This document shows, piece by piece, positions 1 to 6,414 of a stretch of DNA of 12,463 nt (the stretch's first letter is position 1; each line of letters starts with the position of its first letter). Below the pieces are notes generated by a model that worked only from the letters and a program-made list of their open reading frames with translations, made no database searches and was not told the DNA's origin. The translations under genes were made by a program, and so were the position numbers. This stretch comes from Glomus cerebriforme (taxonomy: Eukaryota; Glomeromycota; Glomeromycetes; Glomerales; Glomeraceae): positions 18,958 to 31,420 of the forward strand of contig QKYT01000888.1 in the NCBI GenBank assembly GCA_003550305.1, given 5' to 3'.

Positions 1-356
1 TCTTACTTCTTTTCTTTAGGAAATACCTTCCTGAACCTGGATTTTGGCTTGGATTATGAAAGGTAAGTTGAGAGTGGAGATTTTTTGGTTTATTTTTGTC
101 TTTGGAACGTTACTAATATTCCTTTTGCTTTGTTTCTATAAGGAACTGAATTTCAGCTTGAAGATAAGTTAGGAGGAGGAGATTTTATTTTTTTTTTTGT
201 CTTTGGAATATCACTAATGTTCCTTTTATTTCTTTTCTTTAGGGAATGTCTTCCTGAACTTGGATTTCAGCTTAGATAAGTTAGAAATGGAGATTTTAGG
301 ATTTTTTTGGATTTTTTTTTGTCTTTAGAATATTATTAATGTTCCTTTTTCATCAG
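1..356 (+). repeat. Tandem array with exon-like units, right-hand end
   Basis: The word GTCTTT followed by an AATATTACTAATGTTCC-like stretch recurs at 98, 199 and 321, giving unit lengths of 101 and 122 bp. Each unit reads like an intron end plus a short exon on the plus strand: an ACTAAT branch-point-like motif, a pyrimidine-rich run, AG, a short segment, then a GTAAGTT-like donor. The possible exons are 20-62 (43 nt, intact GTAAGTT donor), 143-162 (20 nt) and 243-274 (32 nt). The last two have GATAAGTT in place of a GT donor, so as written they would not splice normally. Copies share the words CCTGAAC-TGGATTT and TTTCAGCTT. The array starts at the window edge, so more units probably lie to the left. 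It may be the 3' part of a microexon gene or a decayed duplicate. The repeat is clear; the coding role is inference. Confidence 0.7.
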
Positions 357-380
357 GAAATTTTTTTAGAGGATATATAG
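357..380 (+). other. Possible terminal exon of the left-edge array
   Basis: After the last repeat unit an acceptor-like TTTTTCATCAG ends at 356. It is followed by an eight-codon open segment ending in TAG at 378-380 (EIFLEDI then stop). This would be a reasonable last exon if the array at 1-356 is the end of a plus-strand gene. The segment is too short to be convincing alone, and the frame entering from the previous exon is unknown. Confidence 0.2.
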
Positions 381-1310
381 TGATATATATCTCTTCATCA
401 TTATTTATATATATCGATAATAATCGAACTTGTCAAGTGAATTTAATGTGGATAAATAGTGATAAAATATCAGATTTTAACCTAAATGATAAATATTAAT
501 AAATATTTAAATGATAAATATTGAATTCGATAAATACCAATAAATATGCTAATAATAAATAACTTGAACGATAAGAAATACAAATGATAAAAATTGAAAT
601 TTAATTAATATGATAAACATAGTATTTTATAAAGAAAAATAATTCTTTATATTTATTTTATTATATAGAATATCATATAAAACAATGTAAAACTAAACTA
701 AACAAACTAAACAAAAAAAATGTAGTGATAAAAATAAGAAAAAAATGTTAATTCACAATTCTTGAGAAATGAAAAGATCGATATTAGTAATTAGTAGGGT
801 ATTTTAGCTATAATCTATATGTTGCTAAATTAAGCAAAGCACCTCTGACTTGCATTATGATAATTTTAATTAGTATTACAAATAATTTGGTTAACATTAA
901 TTGCAAAAAAATGGGTAAAAAAATATAGCATACCCTATTACCCTATCATATCTATAATCCTCAGCCATTAATTTTAATAGTAAAATTTAACAAAAATGTC
1001 TAATTGCATAATTTCAGTCCTCATTTAGAATTTGCAATTTTGAAGATATTCTTATGATTTTTTTATAGGAAATAGCCAGAAAGCCATAAATTGATCTATT
1101 ATTTTTAAAGGTCCAAAATAATTATCAAAATGTGCCAATATTTGCCTAGTGGCTTCAGATTATAGATACTAGTAAATTTAATTATAAAATTGTCTACTAA
1201 TCACTAATGTAAATCTTTCCATTTCTCACAAATTGCAAATTAAGTGATAAAAATAAAAAAATGTTAAGNGATAAGTGATAAAAATAAAAANANAAAAATA
1301 AAAAAAATGA
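381..1310. other. AT-rich spacer without a recognisable gene
   Basis: No protein-like frame or RNA gene was seen here. The stretch holds GATAAATA-type simple repetition (roughly 465-610), poly-A runs, and GTGATAAAAATAAAAA words near 725, 1243 and 1276 that resemble intron material of the neighbouring array. Imperfect inverted repeats lie at 791-1168 and are listed separately. It separates the plus-strand array on the left from the minus-strand array on the right, so the two would converge here. Confidence 0.6.
791..1168. repeat. Nested imperfect inverted repeats
   Basis: TAGGGTATTTTAGCTATA at 795-812 is the inverse of TATAGCATACCCTA at 924-937 apart from a 4-base insertion. Separately, TATCTATAATC followed by AGCCA at 949-967 pairs in inverted orientation with 1150-1168, at about 16 of 19 positions. 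They may be the remains of a foldback or MITE-type element, but no clear terminal repeats with target duplications could be fixed. Confidence 0.35.
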
Positions 1311-1953
1311 AGTTTTGTAATGAAATAAATATTATGAAACTTACATTTCCAATCCCAATTCACAGAAGCAAACTACAAAAAAGAAGAAATGGTCGATTAG
1401 AATGTTTCTAATAAAGAAAGAAAAATGAAAAAATAAAGTTCATAACAAAGTAATTCATTACAAAACTTACATTTCTTTTCTGATTCTGAATTCCTGGAGC
1501 TGAATCTACAAAAAAAAGAAGAACGTTCAGTTAGACATTTCTTAAAAAAAAAAGAAGTTTTATAACAAAATGAACATTACGAAACTTACGTTTCCAATCT
1601 CAAATTCTCAGAACTGAATCTACAAAAAAGAAGAAATGTTCAGTTTAAATATTTCTTAAAAAAAAACAAAAAAAATAAAATTTTGTAATGAAATGAATGT
1701 TACAAAACTTACATTTCCAATCCCAAATTCTTAGAACTGAATTTACAAAAAAAAGAAGAAACGTTCAATTAGAACATTTTTTAAAAAAAATAAAAAAAAA
1801 TGAAGTTTCATAACAAAATAAATGTTACAAAACTTATGTTTTCAATCCTGAATTTCCAGAGCTGAATCTACAAAAAAAATAAAACAAATGAAGTTTTGTA
1901 ATAAAATGAATGTTATGAAACTTACTTTTTGGTTTTCCAAGTTCAGGGCAAAC
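1311..1953 (-). repeat. Tandem microexon-like array, distal subfamily (30-nt exons)
   Basis: Six units of about 88-126 bp are seen. On the minus strand each has a pyrimidine-rich acceptor (CTTCTTTTTTTGTAG type), a short exon and a GTAAGTTT donor. The exons are 1345-1372 (28 nt), 1471-1505 (35), 1590-1619 (30), 1713-1742 (30), 1838-1867 (30) and 1926-1953 (28). CTAAY branch-point motifs lie about 22-26 nt before the acceptor at 1396-1400, 1530-1534, 1768-1772 and 1976-1980. In one phase, all but the 1926-1953 copy read as FSS-x-N-x-x-LE or a close variant, without stops. Defects are a donor changed to ATAAG beside 1838 and an acceptor changed to GTAA beside 1742. The splice-like borders are more uniform than the exon interiors. 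Confidence 0.8.
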
Positions 1954-2260
1954 CTACAAAAAGAAGAAACATTTGGTTAGAATATTTCTTAAAAAAATAA
2001 AAAAATGAAGTTTTGTTATGAAACTTATGTTCTGAAAAGAAAGTTTTGAATTATAACTTCAAAACTTATCAGATTTCCAGCTGAAATCAAAAAAAGAAAA
2101 AAAATGAAAAAAAGAAATGTTAGTACCATTTCTACTAATGATTTTTTAAGTAAATGCATCAGATAGAAATTTCGCGAAGAAACTTCTATAACCTGAGAAG
2201 AAAAAAGAAGAAATGTTAAAAATGTTTCTATTTAAAAAAAATAAAAAAAAAGAACAGTAA
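1954..2260 (-). repeat. Decayed middle units of the microexon array
   Basis: This stretch keeps the general pattern of A-rich spacers and AAACTT words (2022-2027, 2063-2067, 2181-2186). However, the donor cores have become ATAAG or AGAAG on the minus strand, and paired acceptors are not clear. It lies between the 30-nt and 39-nt subfamilies and probably represents two or three units that lost their splice signals by point mutation and small deletions. Confidence 0.5.
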
Positions 2261-2371
2261 ATTTCATTACGAAATTTACCATTTCCTAATTCCAAGTGTC
2301 TGAACCAAAGGAAAGTCTACAAGAAAAGAAAAAGAACTATTAGAAAATGTTTTTACAAAAAAAAGAAAAAA

Positions 2372-2402
2372 AATGGTAAGTTTTGTGAAGAAACTTACCA
2401 TT
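2372..2402 (-). promoter_or_regulatory. Donor-site hairpin, perfect 12 bp
   Basis: AATGGTAAGTTT at 2372-2383 and AAACTTACCATT at 2391-2402 form a perfect 12 bp inverted repeat around a 7-base loop. In the minus-strand transcript the 5' arm contains the GGUAAGUUU donor of the exon at 2399-2437, so the splice site would be buried in the stem. Confidence 0.65.
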
Positions 2403-2632
2403 CCTAATTTCACGTACTAATCTGAAAACAAAGAGAACTTACAAAAGAAAAAAAAGTAAATGTTAGAAATATTTCTAATAAAAGAAAACCAAAAAAAAAA
2501 CACGGTAAATTTCTTAAAGAAACTTGAGAAACTTACCATTTCTGATTCCAGTATCGAACTGAAAGCACAGAGAACCTACAAGAAAGAAAAGAAGAAATAT
2601 TAAAAATATTTTTTTAAAAAAAAAAAATGAAA

Positions 2633-2667
2633 AAAATGATAAGTTTTGTGAAGAAACTTACCATTTT
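2633..2667 (-). promoter_or_regulatory. Donor-site hairpin, 14 bp with one wobble
   Basis: AAAATGATAAGTTT at 2633-2646 and AAACTTACCATTTT at 2654-2667 pair over 14 positions with a 7-base loop. The single non-Watson-Crick position is a G-U wobble in the minus-strand RNA but would be an A-C mismatch in plus-strand RNA. The donor of the exon at 2662-2700 lies in the stem. Confidence 0.6.
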
Positions 2668-2748
2668 CCCTTCCCATTCTGGACCAAAGAACTCAAAGAA
2701 CTTACAAAAAAAAGAAACATTAATAAGCGTTTCTAAAAAAAAATGAAA

Positions 2749-2783
2749 AAAATGATAAGTTTCACAAAGAAACTTACCATTTT
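2749..2783 (-). promoter_or_regulatory. Donor-site hairpin, 14 bp with one wobble
   Basis: AAAATGATAAGTTT at 2749-2762 and AAACTTACCATTTT at 2770-2783 pair around the loop CACAAAG. The loop differs from the other copies while the stem is kept, with one G-U wobble in minus-strand RNA. The stem covers the donor of the exon at 2778-2815. Confidence 0.6.
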
Positions 2784-2861
2784 CCCTTGCAGTTTAGACC
2801 AAGAGCTTGGAGAATCTACAAGAAAAAAAATGTTAATAAGCATTTCTAAAAAAAAATAAAA

Positions 2862-2898
2862 AAAAATGGTAAGTTTCATGAAGAAACTTACCATTTTT
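2862..2898 (-). promoter_or_regulatory. Donor-site hairpin, perfect 15 bp
   Basis: AAAAATGGTAAGTTT at 2862-2876 and AAACTTACCATTTTT at 2884-2898 form a perfect 15 bp stem with the 7-base loop CATGAAG. It includes the GGUAAG donor of the exon at 2892-2930. This is the strongest hairpin of the series. Confidence 0.65.
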
Positions 2899-2980
2899 CC
2901 TTCCCATTCCAGACTGAAGAACTCAGAGAACTTACAAGAAAAAAAGAAACATTAATAAGTGTTTCTAAAAAAAAATGAAA

Positions 2981-3013
2981 AAATGATAAGTTTTGTGAAG
3001 AAACTTACCATTT
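2981..3013 (-). promoter_or_regulatory. Donor-site hairpin, 13 bp with one wobble
   Basis: AAATGATAAGTTT at 2981-2993 and AAACTTACCATTT at 3001-3013 pair with a 7-base TGTGAAG loop and one G-U wobble in minus-strand RNA. It covers the donor of the first recognisable unit of the array (exon end at 3009). Confidence 0.6.
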
Positions 3014-3076
3014 CTTAATTTTCAGAACTAAGTTCAAATGGTGATTAAAAGTTGCTGATTTAAGGTTTAAATAACT

Positions 3077-3190
3077 AAAATAAACTGCAGCTGCAGCTTA
3101 ATTGATAAGTATAGCATACAGTTATTTTTTTTTAAAATAAACTGCAGCTTGTATCATATAATACACGTGATATAAAAAAGTATATAATGA
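3077..3190 (-). promoter_or_regulatory. Possible promoter region of the microexon array
   Basis: Directly upstream of the array on the minus strand, the 16 bp word AAAATAAACTGCAGCT occurs at 3077-3092 and again at 3134-3149. The CACGTG palindrome (E-box/G-box core) is at 3164-3169, and TATA-like AT-rich words lie at 3170-3187. Such a grouping of a repeated GC-containing word, an E-box and TATA-like sequence fits a promoter, but no transcription start can be fixed. The retrotransposon tail begins at 3193, so the insertion may have cut this region off from more distant elements. Confidence 0.3.
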
Positions 3191-3192
3191 GC
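3185..3192. repeat. Possible target-site duplication, 3' side of LINE
   Basis: TAATGAGC directly abuts the A-rich tail of the element and recurs at 6773-6780. Eight bases is within the range for LINE duplications but short enough that chance cannot be excluded. Confidence 0.35.
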
Positions 3193-3240
3193 CTTTTTTC
3201 ATTTTTTTTTCATTTTTTTTAATTTTAATTTTTTTTTAAT
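3193..3240 (-). other. A-rich 3' tail of the LINE
   Basis: On the minus strand this is a run of A-blocks broken by T and TG (AAAAAAAATGAAAAAA type), the usual appearance of a retrotransposed tail. It lies at the 3' side of the RT remnant and at the border with the microexon array upstream region. Confidence 0.5.
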
Positions 3241-3326
3241 TAATCTTGTGAAAAACCCTCCTCTATAGATGGGTAGAGATCATTAGTACCTACAGGGGAA
3301 GAGCCATTGCTGCTTACTCCGTCCAT
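3240..3326 (-). other. 28-codon open frame in a GC-richer patch
   Basis: Between the RT remnant and the A-rich tail is a patch (about 3250-3355) noticeably richer in G and C than its surroundings. On the minus strand it holds an open frame from ATG at 3324-3326 to TAA at 3240-3242, beginning MDGVSSNGSSPVGTNDL. Its composition is protein-like. It may be the last codons of the LINE polyprotein after an internal deletion, or a piece of an unrelated gene carried at the 3' end. The family is not recognised. Confidence 0.3.
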
Positions 3327-3516
3327 TCATAGTGACAAAAAGAGGACATTGTTACGTCTAATTGTTCTCTTAATTCCTTTGTTTTAACTTTCTTCTTTAT
3401 GTTCGAAATGAAAAATTAATTAAGTTTATGATGATAGAAGTAACATATTTTAATTTATTGAGTTTCAGTTTGCTCTTTAATTAGTAAATGATATAGTATT
3501 TTTAAGGTAAAAGATA

Positions 3517-4680
3517 TTATGCTGAAGTAATACTAATCTCTTCTAATCCAAATTTTAAAAGAACAGGTGGATTATCAATTTCTTGGTGTGACCAGAGAAG
3601 TTTTGATTTACTTTTGTTAATCTTAATAATGTTGAAATTATAAAAACTATCAGCAACCTTCAGGATAGATTCAAGATTTTCTTTTGATCCAGTAATCCAT
3701 TGCGTATCATCCATATATGCGATAGCAGATACTTGTTGTTATTCATGAATGACATCTGGTAAAAATAAATTAGGTTTATAATAATGTGAAATATTATAAC
3801 CCAAATCTTGTTGCTGAATCTTGCAAAGTAGTGGATCATAGTAAATATACCAGAGCAAAGGAGAAATAACTTCTCCTTAATCAATCCCTATAATAAAAAC
3901 CTCATAAGTGTCAGTAGTTTCTATTGCTGTAAAAACTTGGTTCTTTCTATTAGTAAATAGACTTGTAATAAAATTAATAAAGAATGTAGGTAATTTTAAG
4001 TGGTATAGGGCTTTCTTTAACATAAAAATGTTAACACGGTCATACACCTTGGATATATCTTGAGATAAAATCCATAATTCATGATAAGATTCTTTAGCAT
4101 CTTGGATAACTTCATTAATAATTCTTAACAGTTCAAACATAGAAGAACCTGGTAAACTCACATATTGAGAACCTTTAAAATATTATGATCTACAAAAATT
4201 TTTGCAAAACGATTATTAAGAAGACGAACAAATGCTTTTCGTAAAGTATTGAGGAGAGTGATAGGCCTAGTATTGTTAAGATCACATTCTCACATCTTCA
4301 GATTTGGAATCAGGTAGACATGAGCGATGAGCCACTCTGCTGGGATTGAAGAAAGGTTGAGACATGATGAAATAAGGTCAAGAATAATCTGTTTCATATT
4401 GAATCCTAAGTGTTGGTACATTTCATTGGAAATTCCAGAAGGCCCAACAGCTTTATCTTTAGGCAAAGCTGTTATAATGGAATTCCATTCAATTTCAGAA
4501 GGAAGCGACATAAGATTATGATAAATATTAGCATCCACGTCAGATAAAGGTTGATAAACCGATGCCCATTCAGAAGGAATTTCTTTATTTAAGGAGATAG
4601 AACCAGGACATCATTAAAAATGTTTGTTAACTTCTTCTTTAATTTTATTAGGTGTAGTAATAAGATGACTGGTATTATTC
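3517..4680 (-). pseudogene. Reverse transcriptase domain remnant of the LINE
   Basis: Ordered motifs of non-LTR reverse transcriptases are visible: a KENNTSHLI / IKEEVNKHF lead-in (about 4680-4615), KAVGPSGISNEM (4454-4419), EWLIAHVYLIP, RPITLL (4268-4251), QDISKVYDRV with the first catalytic Asp (4062-4033), GEVISPLLW (3876-3850), and the active-site AYMDD (about 3720-3709). Three frames are used: one to about 4185 after the shift near 4680, then another to the end. Stops interrupt the sequence just before EC-x-LNNTRPI (4290-4292), just before GEVISPLLW (3877-3879) and upstream of AYMDD (3739-3741). The thumb and later region are absent. The catalytic residues survive in the translated pieces, but no single open protein exists. 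Confidence 0.85.
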
Positions 4681-5320
4681 TCTTTGAGTATGCAATAGAG
4701 CATTTACTGTGATCTAAAAGTGAATCTAGCATTTGTCCTTGGTTATCCTTGAAATTGGCTTGGACAAATTTTTTAATACGTTTATCATCATGGGATTTAT
4801 ATAGAGAATCGTATTTAGCCGAAAGGAGTTTCCTAAGTTCATCTACATTGGATCGAATATGCGAGACATTAGAAAAAGAAATATGCTTCAAACCAAGAAA
4901 ATTATTAGGTAATTTGAATTCTTGTAGAATATATTTGATACGAGTACAGTAGTAAATCCAATTATTTTTGTTGGAATGATCTTTTAACAAATCAATAGTT
5001 GAAGAAATCTGTGAAGGACAAAGTAATTTTCAAAGAAAATTCAAAGATTTAATGTGATTGGACAAAGAAGAAAGGGATTTGGGTAAAACTTCTCTTTTTT
5101 GTTCAGTGGAAGAAAGATGATTATCAATATGAGCAAGAGCTGAAGCGATGATTTTGTTCCTAATATTATTCCAGGCATCATTTAAAGCGTGTTGGTCAGT
5201 AATAGGGAAAAAGCAACGAAGAGAAACTGCATCAGATTCAAGTTAAGTCAAAAAATTTGACCATTTATCTGGGGGTCATTTTTGCATAGTCATAAATTCG
5301 TTTCTTGATAGAATGTTGTT

Positions 5321-6086
5321 TTAGAGAAGTGTAAGATTTCTGTTCAAAAGGCCTTGGCTTATCATAGTAGCAATAATAGCATGATGGTCAGTATTGAATA
5401 AATCAATTGAAAAATTATTCACATTTAATGTATCCAGTAATAAATTATGTGAGACCCAAATGGCATCAATTCTTGAAGAAGATGGATTATGATTTTTAGG
5501 ATGAAACGTATCTAATGTTGTGAGATCAGAATGATAAAGAGGAATTAAATCAGAAAAATTAAGTTGGTCAAGGTGGTGAAAAATATTAAATTTCCAATGC
5601 GCCCATCCTTTTCTTCTATATTCTTTGCTAAATTCCTCGTACTTTAAATTGGTCACCCATAAGCATAACTTTATAATTTTGGTCAAGGGCGTCTTCTAGT
5701 ATAGATAATAATTTGTCGTATATATCTTCAATATCTGTTCGATTGCCAGTCATATTAGCGTGAAAGTAAATCTGAATAATATGAAATTTAATATGTCCTT
5801 TCATAAAAAGATCAATATAAATGATGCGTCCTTTGTAACCAAAGGATTTGTGAACATATTTGTCAATATTTTTATGAACTATCAAGCCTACACCAGATCC
5901 ATTGATATTATTGTTATGATTGTTGAAGTAGGCTTTATATTGTAGTGATTTCGTGTAAATATAGGGAGCAGTGTTGTTCGAAAACTTAGTTTCAGACAGG
6001 CTTAAAATTGATATGTTGTGTAGATCTATCATATGGATTACTTGATGTTGTTTCGATTTAGAATTTAGGCCTTGAACATTAAAGCG
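5321..6086 (-). pseudogene. Endonuclease/exonuclease/phosphatase domain remnant of the LINE
   Basis: The segment opens with an RFNVQGLNSK motif (from 6086), matching the N-terminal strand of apurinic-type LINE endonucleases. LSLSETK near 6000-5985 carries the catalytic Glu. A YKVMLMGD strand near 5680-5652 should continue into the catalytic Asp-x-Asn, but a frameshift at about 5650 falls exactly there and destroys it. In the next frame SRIDAIW (5476-5456) and NTDHH (about 5395-5381) match the conserved SRID-x-IW and S/TDH motifs near the end of the fold. All landmarks are in the right order and spacing for the family. The nearby minus-strand frame is closed at 5321-5323 and continues after that stop as a linker. 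Confidence 0.8.
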
Positions 6087-6246
6087 TCATAATATGGAAA
6101 GAAGGACAAGGAGAAGTCAGTGGTAAAGGAGGAGAGAAAATATTGTTACTATTTTGATTATTATGTTTATTATTATTGTTATTTTTATTTTTATTATTCA
6201 TGGTTGAAGATTGAATAGGAAGATGTTGAAAAGAAGCAGACGAAAT

Positions 6247-6414
6247 TTAATTTTCCCAGTTAGTGAATTGTGCATTGATCTTATCATCAGTAGGATTTGG
6301 AAGAAAACCTTCTTCATCATATTCCTCTTCGTCCATATTTTCATCTTCATCGCCATCATGGTCGTAATCTTCAGGATCATCATCAGGATTGTCCATACCC
6401 ATGTAAGATTGCAT
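6247..6414 (-). CDS. Acidic N-terminal segment of the LINE ORF (55 codons)
   Basis: ATG at 6412-6414 opens 55 codons, extremely rich in Asp and Glu, ending in TAA at 6247-6249. The same frame continues beyond the stop through an Asn-rich low-complexity stretch (about 6190-6130) and on to the frame change just before the endonuclease motif. This makes it more likely the original N-terminus of the polyprotein, cut by a nonsense mutation, than a separate small gene. A short acidic nucleic-acid-chaperone-like ORF1 cannot be excluded, but no zinc knuckle or RRM is visible. Confidence 0.4.
   Translation of the reverse strand: MQSYMGMDNPDDDPEDYDHDGDEDENMDEEEYDEEGFLPNPTDDKINAQFTNWEN

Larger units (their letters stand above)
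1345..3027 (-). other. Candidate microexon gene (repeat protein), possibly decayed
   Basis: Taken together, the minus-strand units look like a gene made almost entirely of microexons encoding 10-13 residue repeats. Four proximal exons are 39 nt and three distal ones 30 nt, all multiples of three, so exon skipping or inclusion would keep the frame. The consistent order of acceptor, exon and donor over about 1.7 kb supports a spliced transcript rather than plain satellite DNA. Against function are one lost donor, one lost acceptor, a decayed centre, exons of 28, 35, 37 and 38 nt, and a stop in the 2399-2437 exon. No start codon plus signal peptide could be fixed upstream, and the 3' end is not defined. 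Mycorrhizal fungi are known to have tandem-repeat secreted effectors made from alternatively spliced transcripts (SP7 type). Any link here is inference only. Confidence 0.4.
2261..3027 (-). repeat. Tandem microexon-like array, proximal subfamily (39-nt exons)
   Basis: Six full units and one short one have a period of 114-138 bp. On the minus strand the exons are 3009-3027 (19 nt, doubtful border), 2892-2930 (39), 2778-2815 (38), 2662-2700 (39), 2537-2575 (39), 2399-2437 (39) and 2280-2316 (37). The gaps between them are 76-99 nt, typical of small fungal introns, and run from GTAAG (GTAAA in one) to TAG or AAG. Most exons end in ATG directly before the donor. The 2892-2930 and 2662-2700 copies read in frame as F-x-EFF-x-x-EWEGKM. 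The 2399-2437 copy carries a stop in that phase, and the 37- and 38-nt copies would shift the frame. Units share the donor hairpin listed separately. Confidence 0.8.
3517..6414 (-). pseudogene. Broken LINE polyprotein (endonuclease plus reverse transcriptase)
   Basis: When intact this protein would nick target DNA and copy the element RNA into the nick (target-primed reverse transcription). The coding sequence can be followed from an acidic N-terminus at 6414 through an Asn-rich linker, an endonuclease domain (about 6086-5384), a linker (5320-4700) and a reverse transcriptase domain (about 4680-3517). The reading frame changes near 6090, 5650, 4680 and 4185. In-frame stops include 6247-6249, 5321-5323, 5030-5032, 4290-4292, 3877-3879 and 3739-3741, with others near 5285, 5265 and 4610. 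Several stops fall where the family normally has Gln, Arg or Trp, so they may come from C-to-T or G-to-A changes (CAA to TAA, CGA to TGA, TGG to TGA). The frame ends in stops after 3517 before any thumb or C-terminal region. It is not functional. Confidence 0.85.

Noticed and set aside
1311..3013. CRISPR array
   Set aside because: The units are regular, but the repeated part is long, imperfect and A-rich, exon-like parts resemble each other rather than being unique spacers, and the context is eukaryotic.
3193..3240. Rho-independent terminator from the T-runs
   Set aside because: There is no GC stem before the T-run, and the position behind the RT remnant fits a retrotransposon A-tail on the minus strand.
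3660..3884. Minus-strand open frame of 74 codons inside the RT region
   Set aside because: The conserved GEVISPLLW motif is read in another frame here, so this frame is a shadow.
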